This document shows positions 1-6,058 of a stretch of DNA of 10,560 nucleotides, one piece after another; the stretch's first letter is position 1; every line of letters starts with the position of its first letter. Both the position numbers and the translations under genes were made by a program. Source of the DNA: an uncultured Lachnospiraceae bacterium (GTDB taxonomy: Bacteria > Bacillota > Clostridia > Lachnospirales > Lachnospiraceae); contig CAJOPI010000167.1 of assembly GCA_905236275.1 (NCBI GenBank), positions 1-10,560 of the forward strand, written 5' to 3'. Below the pieces are notes generated by a model. It was not told the origin of the DNA and searched no databases. It saw nothing but the letters and a program-made list of their open reading frames with translations.

Positions 1-59
1 TAATGCCTGCAGTAATTAAATTAAACCTTTTATTAAACATTAGCTTATACTCCAATAAA

Positions 60-94
60 TAGTTCTTGGTTTTTAGATATCAGTTTGTGGTGAC
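60..94. repeat. Degenerate heptanucleotide tandem repeat, array 1
   Basis: Five consecutive 7-bp units are in register: TAGTTCT, TGGTTTT, TAGATAT, CAGTTTG, TGGTGAC. Only the TRGT-like core is kept. On its own the array would be weak. It is called because the same period and core recur more clearly at 545-579, 844-937, 5452-5535, 5853-5915 and 9801-9870. Confidence 0.45.
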
Positions 95-148
95 TCCCTG
101 TAAGTTTCCTCTTGACAGGAGGTCATTACACATCTGTTTGTAGTTACA

Positions 149-171
149 ATATTGCCGTAGACGGCTAATAT
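149..171. promoter_or_regulatory. Imperfect palindrome upstream of the HTH gene
   Basis: ATATTGCCGT is followed two bases later by ACGGCTAATAT, an inverted repeat with one extra base in the right arm. It lies about 105 bp before the HTH gene and just ahead of an AT-rich TATAAATTATA stretch that could serve as a -10 region. It could be an operator for the adjacent regulator, but no second copy was seen and no clear -35 could be fixed. The assignment is inference. Confidence 0.25.
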
Positions 172-261
172 GTATAAATTATAGCAGGTATAGCAATCAT
201 ATTCAAGCCTACCACATTGATAAAATTTATTTGTCAAACGAATAATTTATCTTTGGCTTAA

Positions 262-267
262 AGAGGA
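262..267 (+). promoter_or_regulatory. Ribosome binding site that sets the HTH start
   Basis: AGAGGA lies 7 bases before ATG at 275 but only 1 base before the upstream TTG at 269. The spacing therefore favours the ATG start, which removes two residues from the longest reading frame. Confidence 0.6.
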
Positions 268-274
268 TTTGAGT

Positions 275-496
275 ATGATTTCATATAAACCATTTTGGAA
301 ATATCTTAAGGAAAGAAATATCAGCACTTATATGTTGATTTATACCTATGGCATCAACAGTTATACCATTGACCGATTAAGACATGATAAACCGCTCAAA
401 ACTTCGACGATTGATAATATATGTAACAGGTTACATTGCGATATTCCGGACGTAATGATGCATGAAGAAGACCTATATGATGAATATACTCCTTAA
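275..496 (+). CDS. Small XRE/Cro-type helix-turn-helix regulator
   Basis: This 73-residue protein is a DNA-binding domain and little else. The pattern is that of the HTH_26-type Cro/C1 family common in gut clostridia: an N-terminal FWKYLKERNIS helix, then YMLIYTYGINSYTIDRLRHDK as the helix-turn-helix with recognition helix (about residues 18-39), then a third helix pair STIDNICNRLHCDIPDVM. The tail is acidic (HEEDLYDEY). Members are usually stand-alone repressors or activators in mobile elements. It is the only evident regulator here and is read towards the mobilization operon, but 460 bp separate it from the coupling-protein gene, so co-transcription is doubtful. The start is ATG 275 because AGAGGA is well spaced for it. 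Its DNA target is unknown; the GACATATA elements or the 149-171 palindrome are candidates by inference only. Confidence 0.85.
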   Translation: MISYKPFWKYLKERNISTYMLIYTYGINSYTIDRLRHDKPLKTSTIDNICNRLHCDIPDVMMHEEDLYDEYTP

Positions 497-544
497 CATT
501 CACCTCACATCTATGAAAATGTTTTAATCTTTCGTGATTTTTTT

Positions 545-579
545 GGTAGTATTTAGTTGATAGTTATTAGTTAAGAGCT
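545..579. repeat. Degenerate heptanucleotide tandem repeat, array 2
   Basis: Five units in strict 7-bp register: GGTAGTA, TTTAGTT, GATAGTT, ATTAGTT, AAGAGCT. The TAGT core sits at the same place in four of the five units. It lies 49 bp after the HTH gene stop and has no coding role. Confidence 0.65.
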
Positions 580-818
580 CTCATTGGATAATAAGTTTGC
601 AATCGTTAGCTGTTTCACATCTTTGAATCATTTCTATAATTGCACCTCGAAACCGTTTTTTTTTTTACACATTTTATTTCCCTGTTTTCTATCTGTAATA
701 ACGATACATCCTGACAGAAAATATTTATAGGTGTTATACCATAAAAGAAATTCATTGTTCTTAAAATAATAAATTTTCGTAAAAATTTTTTGAATAATCA
801 CATCAATAGACATTTTTC

Positions 819-842
819 AAAATATTCAGGACATATATATGT
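819..842. promoter_or_regulatory. GACATATA element upstream of the coupling-protein operon
   Basis: The core GGACATATATATGT contains the perfect 12-bp palindrome ACATATATATGT (831-842). A similar sequence with the same AT-rich left flank and TTC occurs at 9310-9334 before the 9386 gene. Related copies on the other strand lie upstream of the primase-helicase gene. Recurrence ahead of three transcription units suggests an operator or shared promoter part; this is inference. Confidence 0.4.
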
Positions 843-843
843 G

Positions 844-937
844 AATAGTTATTGGTTTACAGTTTATAGTTTGAAGCTAAAAACTAAAAGCTAATAACTA
901 AAAACTAATAGCTAATAGCTATCAACTACCAACTATA
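844..937. repeat. Heptanucleotide array 3, with an orientation switch forming a long hairpin
   Basis: Four units of the TAGTT type (AATAGTT, ATTGGTT, TACAGTT, TATAGTT; 844-871) are followed by nine units of the reverse type (such as AGCTAAA, AACTAAA, AGCTAAT, AACTATA; 875-937), all in 7-bp register. Because the two blocks are reverse complements, 846-868 can pair with 878-900. The stem is 23 positions long, with the outer 8 bp perfect (TAGTTATT/AATAACTA), three mismatches and two G-T pairs. The array ends just before the ribosome binding site (941-947) of the coupling-protein gene. Confidence 0.85.
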
Positions 938-955
938 CGAAAGGGTGATGCTCAT

Positions 956-2578
956 GTGAAAACCACATTAAAATTAATCTTATCCGCTTTCTTGATCTAC
1001 CTGATAAGCCTGATAGTGTTTATCTGCCTGATATGCTATTTCTTTCCGGACTATCTGATTGATACTGACAACTATCCGGATATCCTGCTACTATCCCTTC
1101 TTCCTCCGCTTATAAGCTGGGCAGGAAACATAGGAAAGCCAAGAAAAGAGTTAGCGGTTACAGGGCGTGAGCAGGTCAAATACCCACCGGTTCATAAGGA
1201 AATGCTGTTCAGGCTACCTGAAGGATTTGTATTCGGAAAGGACAGACACACGGGAAAATATATCTGTAAGCCTTTGTCAGAGGATGGCCATATTTTTGTC
1301 ATAGGAGGAAGTGGTAGTGGAAAGTCGAGTTGTTTTGTGATTCCGACACTTTTGATGAATGACCGTTTCTTCGCAATAGATATCAAGGGAGAACTTTCAT
1401 ACAAAACACAAAAACTATGGCATGAAACTAATAACTATAAAACCGATAACTCCGAAAATTACAACTCTGAACTACAAACTATCATCTGCAACCCCGATGA
1501 CAGGAACAGTTTCGGTTATAATCCTTTTTATGCGTTGACGGAAGAAAGCAGTTCTCAGGATATACTTGAAGCCATGCAGACAATAGCTTTTGCACTTGTT
1601 TCACTTCCGGCGGAACTAAAGGACCCATTCTGGAAGAATGGTGCCAGAAATCTGCTTACCGGATTATCAATTTATTATTATAAAAGAGGAAATCATGACT
1701 TTATAAGCATAATTGACAGGATATTGGGAAAGCCTATAAAGGAGCAGATTGACGAGGTTATGGAAAATGCCTGTCCCGGTACTAACGAATATTTCTTCCT
1801 TGTAGCTTTTAAGGACATGGCGGAGGAAACAATAGGAGGAATTTTCAGCGAAGTAACCAATAATATTTCCATTTTTTCTACAAATCAGAATGTCCGCTAC
1901 TTCCTGAAAGATAATCCGCATAAGGCAAATCCTGTGATGCTGGAAGCAAAAAATGGAATGAAATTCTTTCTGACATTAAAAGAGGAGCATCTTGAACAAT
2001 ATGCTAATCTCCTGAAACTGATAATCAGTCAGGTTCTTATGCAGCTTACAAAAAGAAAAGAGGGTTCGCCACCGGTGATAGTGATGCTTGACGAACTCCC
2101 AAGAATCCTGTCATCAGGAGCAGGAGCCGGAAAACTGTCTATCCTTTTGGAAGCCAGTCGTACTCTCCGAAGCCGGGGCTGCCATATCTGTGCCGTATCC
2201 CAGTCACAGGAAGCATTAATGACAGTATACTCGGAAAATGAGGTAACCGACTTTGTTTCAAACTGTGCATATATCCTCTGTCTTGGTGCTAACTCCCCAA
2301 AAACAATCAAGGCACTTGCTGAATGGGGTGGAAAGGCACTTATAAAAAAAACAAGCTGGACCGGTAGCGGTAAAGAGCAAAAAGCAAATACGAGTTTTGA
2401 TGAGCAGGAAATAGTCAGGGCAACAGATTTGATGACGCTTAAACAGACAGGGGATGCGATAATTATATCCCCATATGGTTACAACAGAATACGAAAGACT
2501 CCGTATTACAAGGATAGGTATTTTAAGAATACGACAGAAGAAATAAGAAAATTCAATGATGCAATTATGGACCTATAG
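956..2578 (+). CDS. Type IV coupling protein, VirD4/TraG-like ATPase
   Basis: This 540-residue protein should be the inner-membrane ATPase that links the relaxase-DNA complex to a type IV secretion channel. Two hydrophobic segments lie at the N terminus (about residues 5-31 and 42-55). Then come Walker A GGSGSGKSS (117-125), the DIKGE motif (142-146), Walker B VIVMLDE (374-380) followed by LPR, and the motif around SRTLRSRGCHICAVSQSQ (401-418), all in the order typical of VirD4/TraG. The start is GTG 956 with AAAGGGTG 8 bases upstream. It is the first gene of a closely spaced operon with MobC and the relaxase. Oddity: residues about 157-176 are Asn-rich and are encoded by a heptanucleotide repeat stretch that appears inserted between DIKGELSYKT and the CNPDDRNSFGYNP segment. 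No channel proteins are encoded in this window, so the channel lies elsewhere or belongs to another element. Confidence 0.93.
   Translation: MKTTLKLILSAFLIYLISLIVFICLICYFFPDYLIDTDNYPDILLLSLLPPLISWAGNIGKPRKELAVTGREQVKYPPVHKEMLFRLPEGFVFGKDRHTGKYICKPLSEDGHIFVIGGSGSGKSSCFVIPTLLMNDRFFAIDIKGELSYKTQKLWHETNNYKTDNSENYNSELQTIICNPDDRNSFGYNPFYALTEESSSQDILEAMQTIAFALVSLPAELKDPFWKNGARNLLTGLSIYYYKRGNHDFISIIDRILGKPIKEQIDEVMENACPGTNEYFFLVAFKDMAEETIGGIFSEVTNNISIFSTNQNVRYFLKDNPHKANPVMLEAKNGMKFFLTLKEEHLEQYANLLKLIISQVLMQLTKRKEGSPPVIVMLDELPRILSSGAGAGKLSILLEASRTLRSRGCHICAVSQSQEALMTVYSENEVTDFVSNCAYILCLGANSPKTIKALAEWGGKALIKKTSWTGSGKEQKANTSFDEQEIVRATDLMTLKQTGDAIIISPYGYNRIRKTPYYKDRYFKNTTEEIRKFNDAIMDL
1426..1483. repeat. 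Heptanucleotide repeat inside the coupling-protein gene
   Basis: Units such as AACTAAT, AACTATA, AACCGAT, AACTCCG, AACTCTG, AACTACA and AACTATC run at 7-bp spacing with small slips. They match the AACTAAT-type units of 844-937. They encode about residues 157-176 of the coupling protein, an Asn/Ser/Tyr-rich insert. Period and sequence are seen directly; that this is an expansion or insertion of the same repeat family is inference. Confidence 0.6.
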
Positions 2579-2599
2579 ATAGAGGGGGTGATTATTGGG

Positions 2600-2935
2600 A
2601 TGCTGGCAGTGATACCGGTTTTGCGGACTCCAACCCTGTCTTTCATAGCAATACGCAAAGGAACGGCAGTGGTACGGAAGGACATTCAGGTTTTGGAAGA
2701 GACTTTAACTGACTATGTATATTTCGCAGGTCTCATTTTTTATGATGGTTCGACAAAATATATATTTTTTTCCGAAAAACCGGTTTCAGATATGAGTAGA
2801 GAAGACATAGATAAGATACTGGAGCTTTGTCCTCAATTTGAAGGGATAAAGACAAAGGAAGAGTTTTGGATTGAAGAGGTTAGGGATGTACCGGATATCT
2901 ATCATCTTATAGACGGTGCAGGAATTACACGATAG
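2600..2935 (+). CDS. Unknown 111-residue protein in the mobilization operon
   Basis: The family is not recognised. It is a mixed alpha/beta-looking small protein with a hydrophobic, beta-like first third (LAVIPVLRTPTLSFIAI), a YVYFAGLIFYDG segment, and an acidic helical second half. No signal peptide, Cys pairs or known motif are evident. ATG 2600 is chosen over the longer GTG 2588 because GGGGTGAT (2585-2592) sits 7 bases before the ATG and overlaps the GTG. It begins 21 bp after the coupling-protein stop and ends 12 bp before the DUF5688-like gene, so it is almost certainly co-transcribed. Position suggests an accessory role in transfer or an unrelated cargo role; nothing in the sequence decides. 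Confidence 0.7.
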   Translation: MLAVIPVLRTPTLSFIAIRKGTAVVRKDIQVLEETLTDYVYFAGLIFYDGSTKYIFFSEKPVSDMSREDIDKILELCPQFEGIKTKEEFWIEEVRDVPDIYHLIDGAGITR

Positions 2936-2947
2936 GAGGAATGTTAT

Positions 2948-3901
2948 ATGATGTACGAAGATTTTGCAAATGCTTTCATGGATGAGCTGCAGTCAAAAAT
3001 TGGTGATGATGCTGAACTGAAGAGGACAGAATTTACTAAGGTTAACAATGTCTGTCTTGATGGAATTTCTATCAGGCTACTGGATAGTAATGTGGCGCCA
3101 ACAATATATCTCAACGATTTTTATCCTTTGTATAAAAGCGGTTCTACCGTATCTGAACTTGTTGAACAGGCTAAGAAACTTGTAGATAAGGCCTTGATAA
3201 TGAAGCCGGCAATTCCTGAGTTCAATTTAGAATCTGCGAAGGAGAATCTGTATGGTGTACTGATAAACCGTGAAAGCAATGCAGGTTTTCTCAAAAATGC
3301 CATATACGAGCCTCTGGAAGACCTGGCTTTTGTCGTGAGATTCAAGGTCGGGAATGAAGGCTCCGTACTGGTGACAGATGAACTTCTTACACGATTTAAA
3401 CTCACGTCATCAGAAGCACTTGAAATTGCTCACAAGAACACTGATAAAGAAAGATTTACCTGTAAATCCATGGGTGAAACAGTCATGGAACTTCTTGGAG
3501 AACGGGATATCTCTGAGGATTATATGGAAGGTGCCTATGCGGAACAGGAAAACTGCCCGATGTATGTCATAACAAATGAGCGCAAAATTGATGGAGCTGT
3601 TGCAATTTCTTCGGACAGGGTTCTGAAGGAGGCATGGGAGAAAATCGGAGGTGATTATTATATCCTTCCTTCTTCGAGACACGAGGTTATAGCAGTACCC
3701 AAAACAGTCACTTCTGATGTCAATTTACTGAAAAGCATGGTATCGGAAGTGAATGCTACAACTGTAGAGAAAATTGACCTGCTGGGTAATTCCATTTACC
3801 TTTACAATGGCAGAAGTCTTTCAAGGGCTGATTCACAGAAGGAAATAATAACGGATATTATAACTGCAGCAAAAAACAGGCCACACGTTATGGCGCACTA
3901 A
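2948..3901 (+). CDS. DUF5688-like protein
   Basis: This 317-residue protein resembles the DUF5688 family, frequent in Lachnospiraceae and related clostridia and of unknown biochemical function. Supporting features are the N-terminal YEDFANAFMDELQ helix, the central MYVITNERKIDGAVAI segment, and GGDYYILPSSRHEVIAVP (about residues 235-252) followed by a MVSEVNATTV helix. No membrane segment or catalytic signature is visible. The start is ATG 2948, with AGGAGGA (2934-2940) 7 bases upstream; the adjacent ATG at 2951 is an equal possibility. Being inserted between coupling-protein and relaxosome genes is noteworthy because the family is not a known transfer factor. Family recognition is from memory of its sequence pattern. 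Confidence 0.78.
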   Translation: MMYEDFANAFMDELQSKIGDDAELKRTEFTKVNNVCLDGISIRLLDSNVAPTIYLNDFYPLYKSGSTVSELVEQAKKLVDKALIMKPAIPEFNLESAKENLYGVLINRESNAGFLKNAIYEPLEDLAFVVRFKVGNEGSVLVTDELLTRFKLTSSEALEIAHKNTDKERFTCKSMGETVMELLGERDISEDYMEGAYAEQENCPMYVITNERKIDGAVAISSDRVLKEAWEKIGGDYYILPSSRHEVIAVPKTVTSDVNLLKSMVSEVNATTVEKIDLLGNSIYLYNGRSLSRADSQKEIITDIITAAKNRPHVMAH

Positions 3902-3937
3902 GGCGGTGATTGGCATGACAAGTCAGCAAATTACATC

Positions 3938-3942
3938 GGAGG
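3938..3942 (+). promoter_or_regulatory. Ribosome binding site favouring the inner MobC start
   Basis: GGAGG lies 5 bases before ATG 3948. A second site, GGCGGTGAT (3902-3910), would serve ATG 3915 in the same frame, so two starts are possible. The inner site has the better Shine-Dalgarno match, and the inner product begins close to the conserved ribbon-helix-helix region. Confidence 0.5.
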
Positions 3943-3947
3943 TTATT

Positions 3948-4334
3948 ATGAACGAAGGAAAAGGAAAGGTAAATCGAACGCGACCGCATCAGGTAATTGT
4001 TCGCATGAACGATTCGGAATTTGAAGATTTTAAAGAAAAAATCAAGACATCCGGTATCTCCCAGCAGTCTTATCTGCTGAAATCCATCAAAAGTGGAAAA
4101 ATCTCATCTTCGGAAGAAATATCGGAGTTAAAAGGTATCAGCGGAGACTTTGACATTTTTATAAGGCAGGTCAGGGGACTCGCCTCAAATGTTAATCAGA
4201 TGACAAGATTAGCCCATGTAAACAGGGATATACCGGAGGAAGCGGAACTTAAGCGCATTTCTGCCATACTTATGAGATACTGGCAGGAAGGAGAACGGAT
4301 ATGGCAATCAATAAGGTCGTCAATAGGTCAGTAA
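3948..4334 (+). CDS. mobC: MobC-type relaxosome protein
   Basis: The 128-residue product fits the Bac_mobilization/MobC family, whose members bind oriT next to the nick site and help the relaxase melt and nick it. The N-terminal part (residues 13-48, RPHQVIVRMNDSEFEDFKEKI onwards) has a ribbon-helix-helix look. The hallmark MobC segment IRQVRGLASNVNQMTRLAH follows at 72-90, then a helical tail with RYWQEGERIW. The gene overlaps the relaxase start by 34 bp, the usual translational coupling of mobC with a MOBP relaxase. A 139-residue form from ATG 3915 cannot be excluded. The likely target is the folded segment at 5556-5820. Confidence 0.88.
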   Translation: MNEGKGKVNRTRPHQVIVRMNDSEFEDFKEKIKTSGISQQSYLLKSIKSGKISSSEEISELKGISGDFDIFIRQVRGLASNVNQMTRLAHVNRDIPEEAELKRISAILMRYWQEGERIWQSIRSSIGQ

Positions 4335-5299
4335 AGAGTCATGGAGCAATGAGGAATGTGATTGAGTATGTCCTGAGAGATGAAAAGGTAAGGGGAGGTT
4401 ATGTTGATATCACCGGACCTTTCGACTCTGATACTATAAATTTTGATTTGGTTTACAACTGCTGGTTAAGGGAAAAGAGAATCTGGGGTAAGGACTCGGG
4501 CAGGATGTACGCACATAATGTAATCAGTTTTCATAAGGATGAACAGGTAACACCGGTGCAGGTTCTTGATATTGGACGCAAATTTGCAGAAGAATTTTTT
4601 CAAGATTATCAGAACCTTATCGCAGTACATCAGGATAAGGAGCACCTTCACTGTCATATCGTTACCAACAGTGTTTCTTATATGGATGGTCATAAGCTGC
4701 ATCAGACGAAGAAAGAGCTTCAAACTCAAAAACTATTCACTAATAAATTGTGTGCTGTCTTAGGATTGACTGTTGCAAGAAAGGGGCATCATTTTGACGG
4801 GACACCAATCGAAGAAGGACAGATACTTTCGTGGAATAAAAATAAGTTTAAGTTATTAGCCGATAGTGAAAAGAAGAGTTATATAGTCGACTGTGCTGTT
4901 GCAGCAATGGAGTCGGCGGAAAACAGTTTAAGCAGGGAAGAGTTTATAGAAAATATGATGCAAAAGGGCTGGAATGTCAGTTGGAAAGACGGTCGGAAGC
5001 ACATAGTTTTCAGCAATCGTGAGGGTAAAAAAGTCAGGGACAGTAATCTTTCAAAAACCTTCAACCTTGACATAAGTAAGGAGGCACTCACCCTTGAATT
5101 TGAAAGACAGAGAAAACTTAACCGATATTCCACAGAAATCAGTTCGATTAACTTCAGATCTAATTCTCAAACAACAGTCGGATTTGATTCAGGAATTGCA
5201 GGAAAATCTGAGCAGGGCAGTTGCAGAATTGGAAGAGATAAGGAAGACAGGGAGACCCGAAGATGCAGAAAGGATAAAAAGGCTCATGTCAGAAAATGA
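4301..5299 (+). CDS. MOBP-type relaxase (VirD2/MobA-like)
   Basis: The 332-residue protein should nick one strand at oriT, stay bound to its 5' end through a tyrosine, and pilot it through the coupling protein. Visible motifs are the likely catalytic Tyr23 in VIEYVLRDEK, and the metal-binding HxDxxHxHxH cluster VHQDKEHLHCHIVTN (His110, Asp112, His115, His117, His119). Family blocks GRMYAHNVISFHKDEQVTP and DSNLSKTFNLDISKE are also present. AAGGAG (4288-4293) is 7 bases before ATG 4301. The last 60 or so residues, from about 5120 on, are Ser/Arg/Lys-rich and look like an off-frame reading of the overlapping coiled-coil ORF. The natural C terminus may therefore lie in the other frame, through a frameshift, or the overlap may be genuine. 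The N-terminal relaxase domain is intact, so nicking activity is expected. Confidence 0.92.
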   Translation: MAINKVVNRSVKSHGAMRNVIEYVLRDEKVRGGYVDITGPFDSDTINFDLVYNCWLREKRIWGKDSGRMYAHNVISFHKDEQVTPVQVLDIGRKFAEEFFQDYQNLIAVHQDKEHLHCHIVTNSVSYMDGHKLHQTKKELQTQKLFTNKLCAVLGLTVARKGHHFDGTPIEEGQILSWNKNKFKLLADSEKKSYIVDCAVAAMESAENSLSREEFIENMMQKGWNVSWKDGRKHIVFSNREGKKVRDSNLSKTFNLDISKEALTLEFERQRKLNRYSTEISSINFRSNSQTTVGFDSGIAGKSEQGSCRIGRDKEDRETRRCRKDKKAHVRK

Positions 5300-5498
5300 C
5301 ACGCTTAAAGAAGAGAATACTTTATTCAGGTCTCAAGTTAAACATCTTGATACGGTCAACAGAAGTTTGAAAAGAAAGATTGTAAATGTTATAGAAAACA
5401 GTTATGAGTCTGAAGTTGGCAGATGTAGAGCTGAAAAGAGACTTGGGTTGGTAGTTGTTAGTGTGGTAGTCATTAGTATAATGGTTATCAGTTTATAG
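5094..5498 (+). CDS. Coiled-coil protein overlapping the relaxase 3' end
   Basis: No family is recognised. From TTG 5094, with AAGGAGG (5078-5084) 9 bases upstream, the frame gives 134 residues. The helical, heptad-like segment runs from SDLILKQQSDLIQELQENLS through AVAELEEIRK, RLMSENDTLKEENTLFRSQVKHL and on to LKRKIVNVIEN (about residues 20-100), a strong coiled-coil candidate. The frame overlaps the relaxase by 206 bp; within the overlap it, not the relaxase frame, looks like protein. The last 15 residues (VVVSVVVISIMVISL) are encoded by a heptanucleotide repeat array, so the hydrophobic tail may be a by-product of the repeat or a membrane anchor. It is either a separate small mobilization protein coupled to the relaxase or the displaced C-terminal part of a frameshifted relaxase. 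Confidence 0.6.
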   Translation: MNLKDRENLTDIPQKSVRLTSDLILKQQSDLIQELQENLSRAVAELEEIRKTGRPEDAERIKRLMSENDTLKEENTLFRSQVKHLDTVNRSLKRKIVNVIENSYESEVGRCRAEKRLGLVVVSVVVISIMVISL

Positions 5499-5535
5499 CC
5501 GTTAGTTATTATCTTATAGCTAACAGCTACTGACT
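5452..5535. repeat. Heptanucleotide array 4, running out of the coiled-coil ORF
   Basis: Twelve cores recur at 7-bp steps, with two 8-bp slips. Starts are at 5452, 5459, 5467, 5474, 5482, 5489, 5496, 5503, 5510, 5517, 5524 and 5531; the better units are TAGTTGT, TAGTGTG, TAGTTAT and TAGCTAA. The first half encodes the end of the coiled-coil ORF and the second half is intergenic. A short continuation of the same type is visible at 5619-5632 (TAGTTAA, TGGTTAA). Confidence 0.75.
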
Positions 5536-5555
5536 GACATCCACCATCATTTTAC

Positions 5556-5820
5556 AAGAGACCGCAATAAGTGTATGATTATCATACAAAGAAGCGTTAC
5601 CGCAAAAGAGGTTCGCCTTAGTTAATGGTTAAAAATCAAAAGAGCAACCACATTCCTCGGCAGGATGCAAGGGGGTTCCGAGGGGGCAAAGCCCACCGGC
5701 AAGTTTAGGAGACCGCGGAGCAGGTTCCGGCGCAAGATGGCTCGCCAGATTGCGAAACTTGCCATAGCTCTCATGCCTCGTACATAGAAAAGTGCGTTTT
5801 CCAAGGAGAGCTATGTGGTC
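5556..5820. other. oriT: Candidate origin of transfer (oriT), multi-hairpin non-coding segment
   Basis: No credible gene fits this segment, which is clearly more G+C-rich than its surroundings. It contains a 17-bp palindrome TGTATGATTATCATACA (5572-5588) and a 6-bp inverted repeat around a nick-like sequence (5655-5683). A perfect 9-bp stem GGCAAGTTT/AAACTTGCC (5698-5706 with 5755-5763) encloses two further hairpins (about 5714-5732 and 5731-5754). A perfect 10-bp stem CATAGCTCTC/GAGAGCTATG (5763-5772 with 5806-5815) encloses GAAAA-loop-TTTTC (5787-5801). GAGACCGC occurs twice (5558-5565, 5709-5716). Position right after mobC and relaxase genes, high symmetry and the nick consensus support oriT. 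A structured RNA is the main alternative. Confidence 0.65.
5655..5683 (-). other. Putative nic site of VirD2/RP4 type
   Basis: On the minus strand the sequence reads CATCCTG then CC (plus-strand CAGGATG at 5661-5667), matching the YATCCTG|Y nick consensus known for RP4-type and VirD2-type MOBP relaxases. The predicted cut lies between 5660 and 5661 on the minus strand. It is framed by CCTCGG (5655-5660) and CCGAGG (5678-5683), an inverted repeat placing the nick at the stem edge. The match is seen directly; its use as the nick site is inference from relaxase class. Confidence 0.5.
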
Positions 5821-5852
5821 CGATGACTACTGGGGATAGTAAAATAAAACTT

Positions 5853-5915
5853 AGCAATTATCTATCAGCTACCAGTTAACTACCACTGGCTAAAAACTAC
5901 CGGCTGACAACTATT
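5853..5915. repeat. Heptanucleotide array 5
   Basis: Nine units in perfect 7-bp register, including ATCTATC, AGCTACC, AGTTAAC, GGCTAAA, AACTACC, GGCTGAC and AACTATT. The orientation is like the second block of 844-937 and opposite to 5452-5535, so the oriT-like segment is bracketed by arrays of opposite orientation. Confidence 0.8.
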
Positions 5916-5990
5916 TTTTATCTACCGTATATAAAAAATCCTGTGGAAATTTTGTATGAAATGGATAAAAATCTTCAGAATTGTAAGCAA

Positions 5991-6029
5991 AATAAAAGCC
6001 GGAAGCTATGAACACCACTGACTTTTATT
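5991..6029 (-). terminator. Possible weak terminator after the primase-helicase gene
   Basis: AATAAAAG (5991-5998) and CTTTTATT (6022-6029) form an 8-bp inverted repeat around a 23-base interior with little further pairing. Read on the minus strand it lies 30 bp beyond the tail ORF at 6059-6247 and ends in a T-rich run. The stem is A/T-rich, so efficiency is doubtful. Confidence 0.25.
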
Positions 6030-6058
6030 ATCTAATACATTTTTTGGTTCGACATTAT

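Larger units (their letters stand above)
497..955. other. AT-rich intergenic region before the mobilization operon
   Basis: No convincing gene was found on either strand. The stretch holds a heptamer array (545-579), a long T run near 657-666, the GACATATA element (819-842) and a second heptamer array that folds into a long hairpin (844-937). The start of the coupling-protein transcript should lie here, but no good -35/-10 pair could be fixed. TAGACA at 807-812 is a possible -35 with only a poor partner near the GACATATA element. Confidence 0.6.

Noticed and set aside
112..150. Promoter made of TTGACA (112-117) and TACAAT (145-150)
   Set aside because: The spacing of 27 bp is far outside the usual 16-18 bp, and no suitable -10 occurs at the right distance.
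844..937. CRISPR array
   Set aside because: Units are 7 bp with no spacers, and no cas genes are present.
5622..5804. 60-codon minus-strand reading frame in the oriT-like segment
   Set aside because: It lies wholly within inverted repeats, has no Shine-Dalgarno, and its composition follows the stems rather than a protein pattern.
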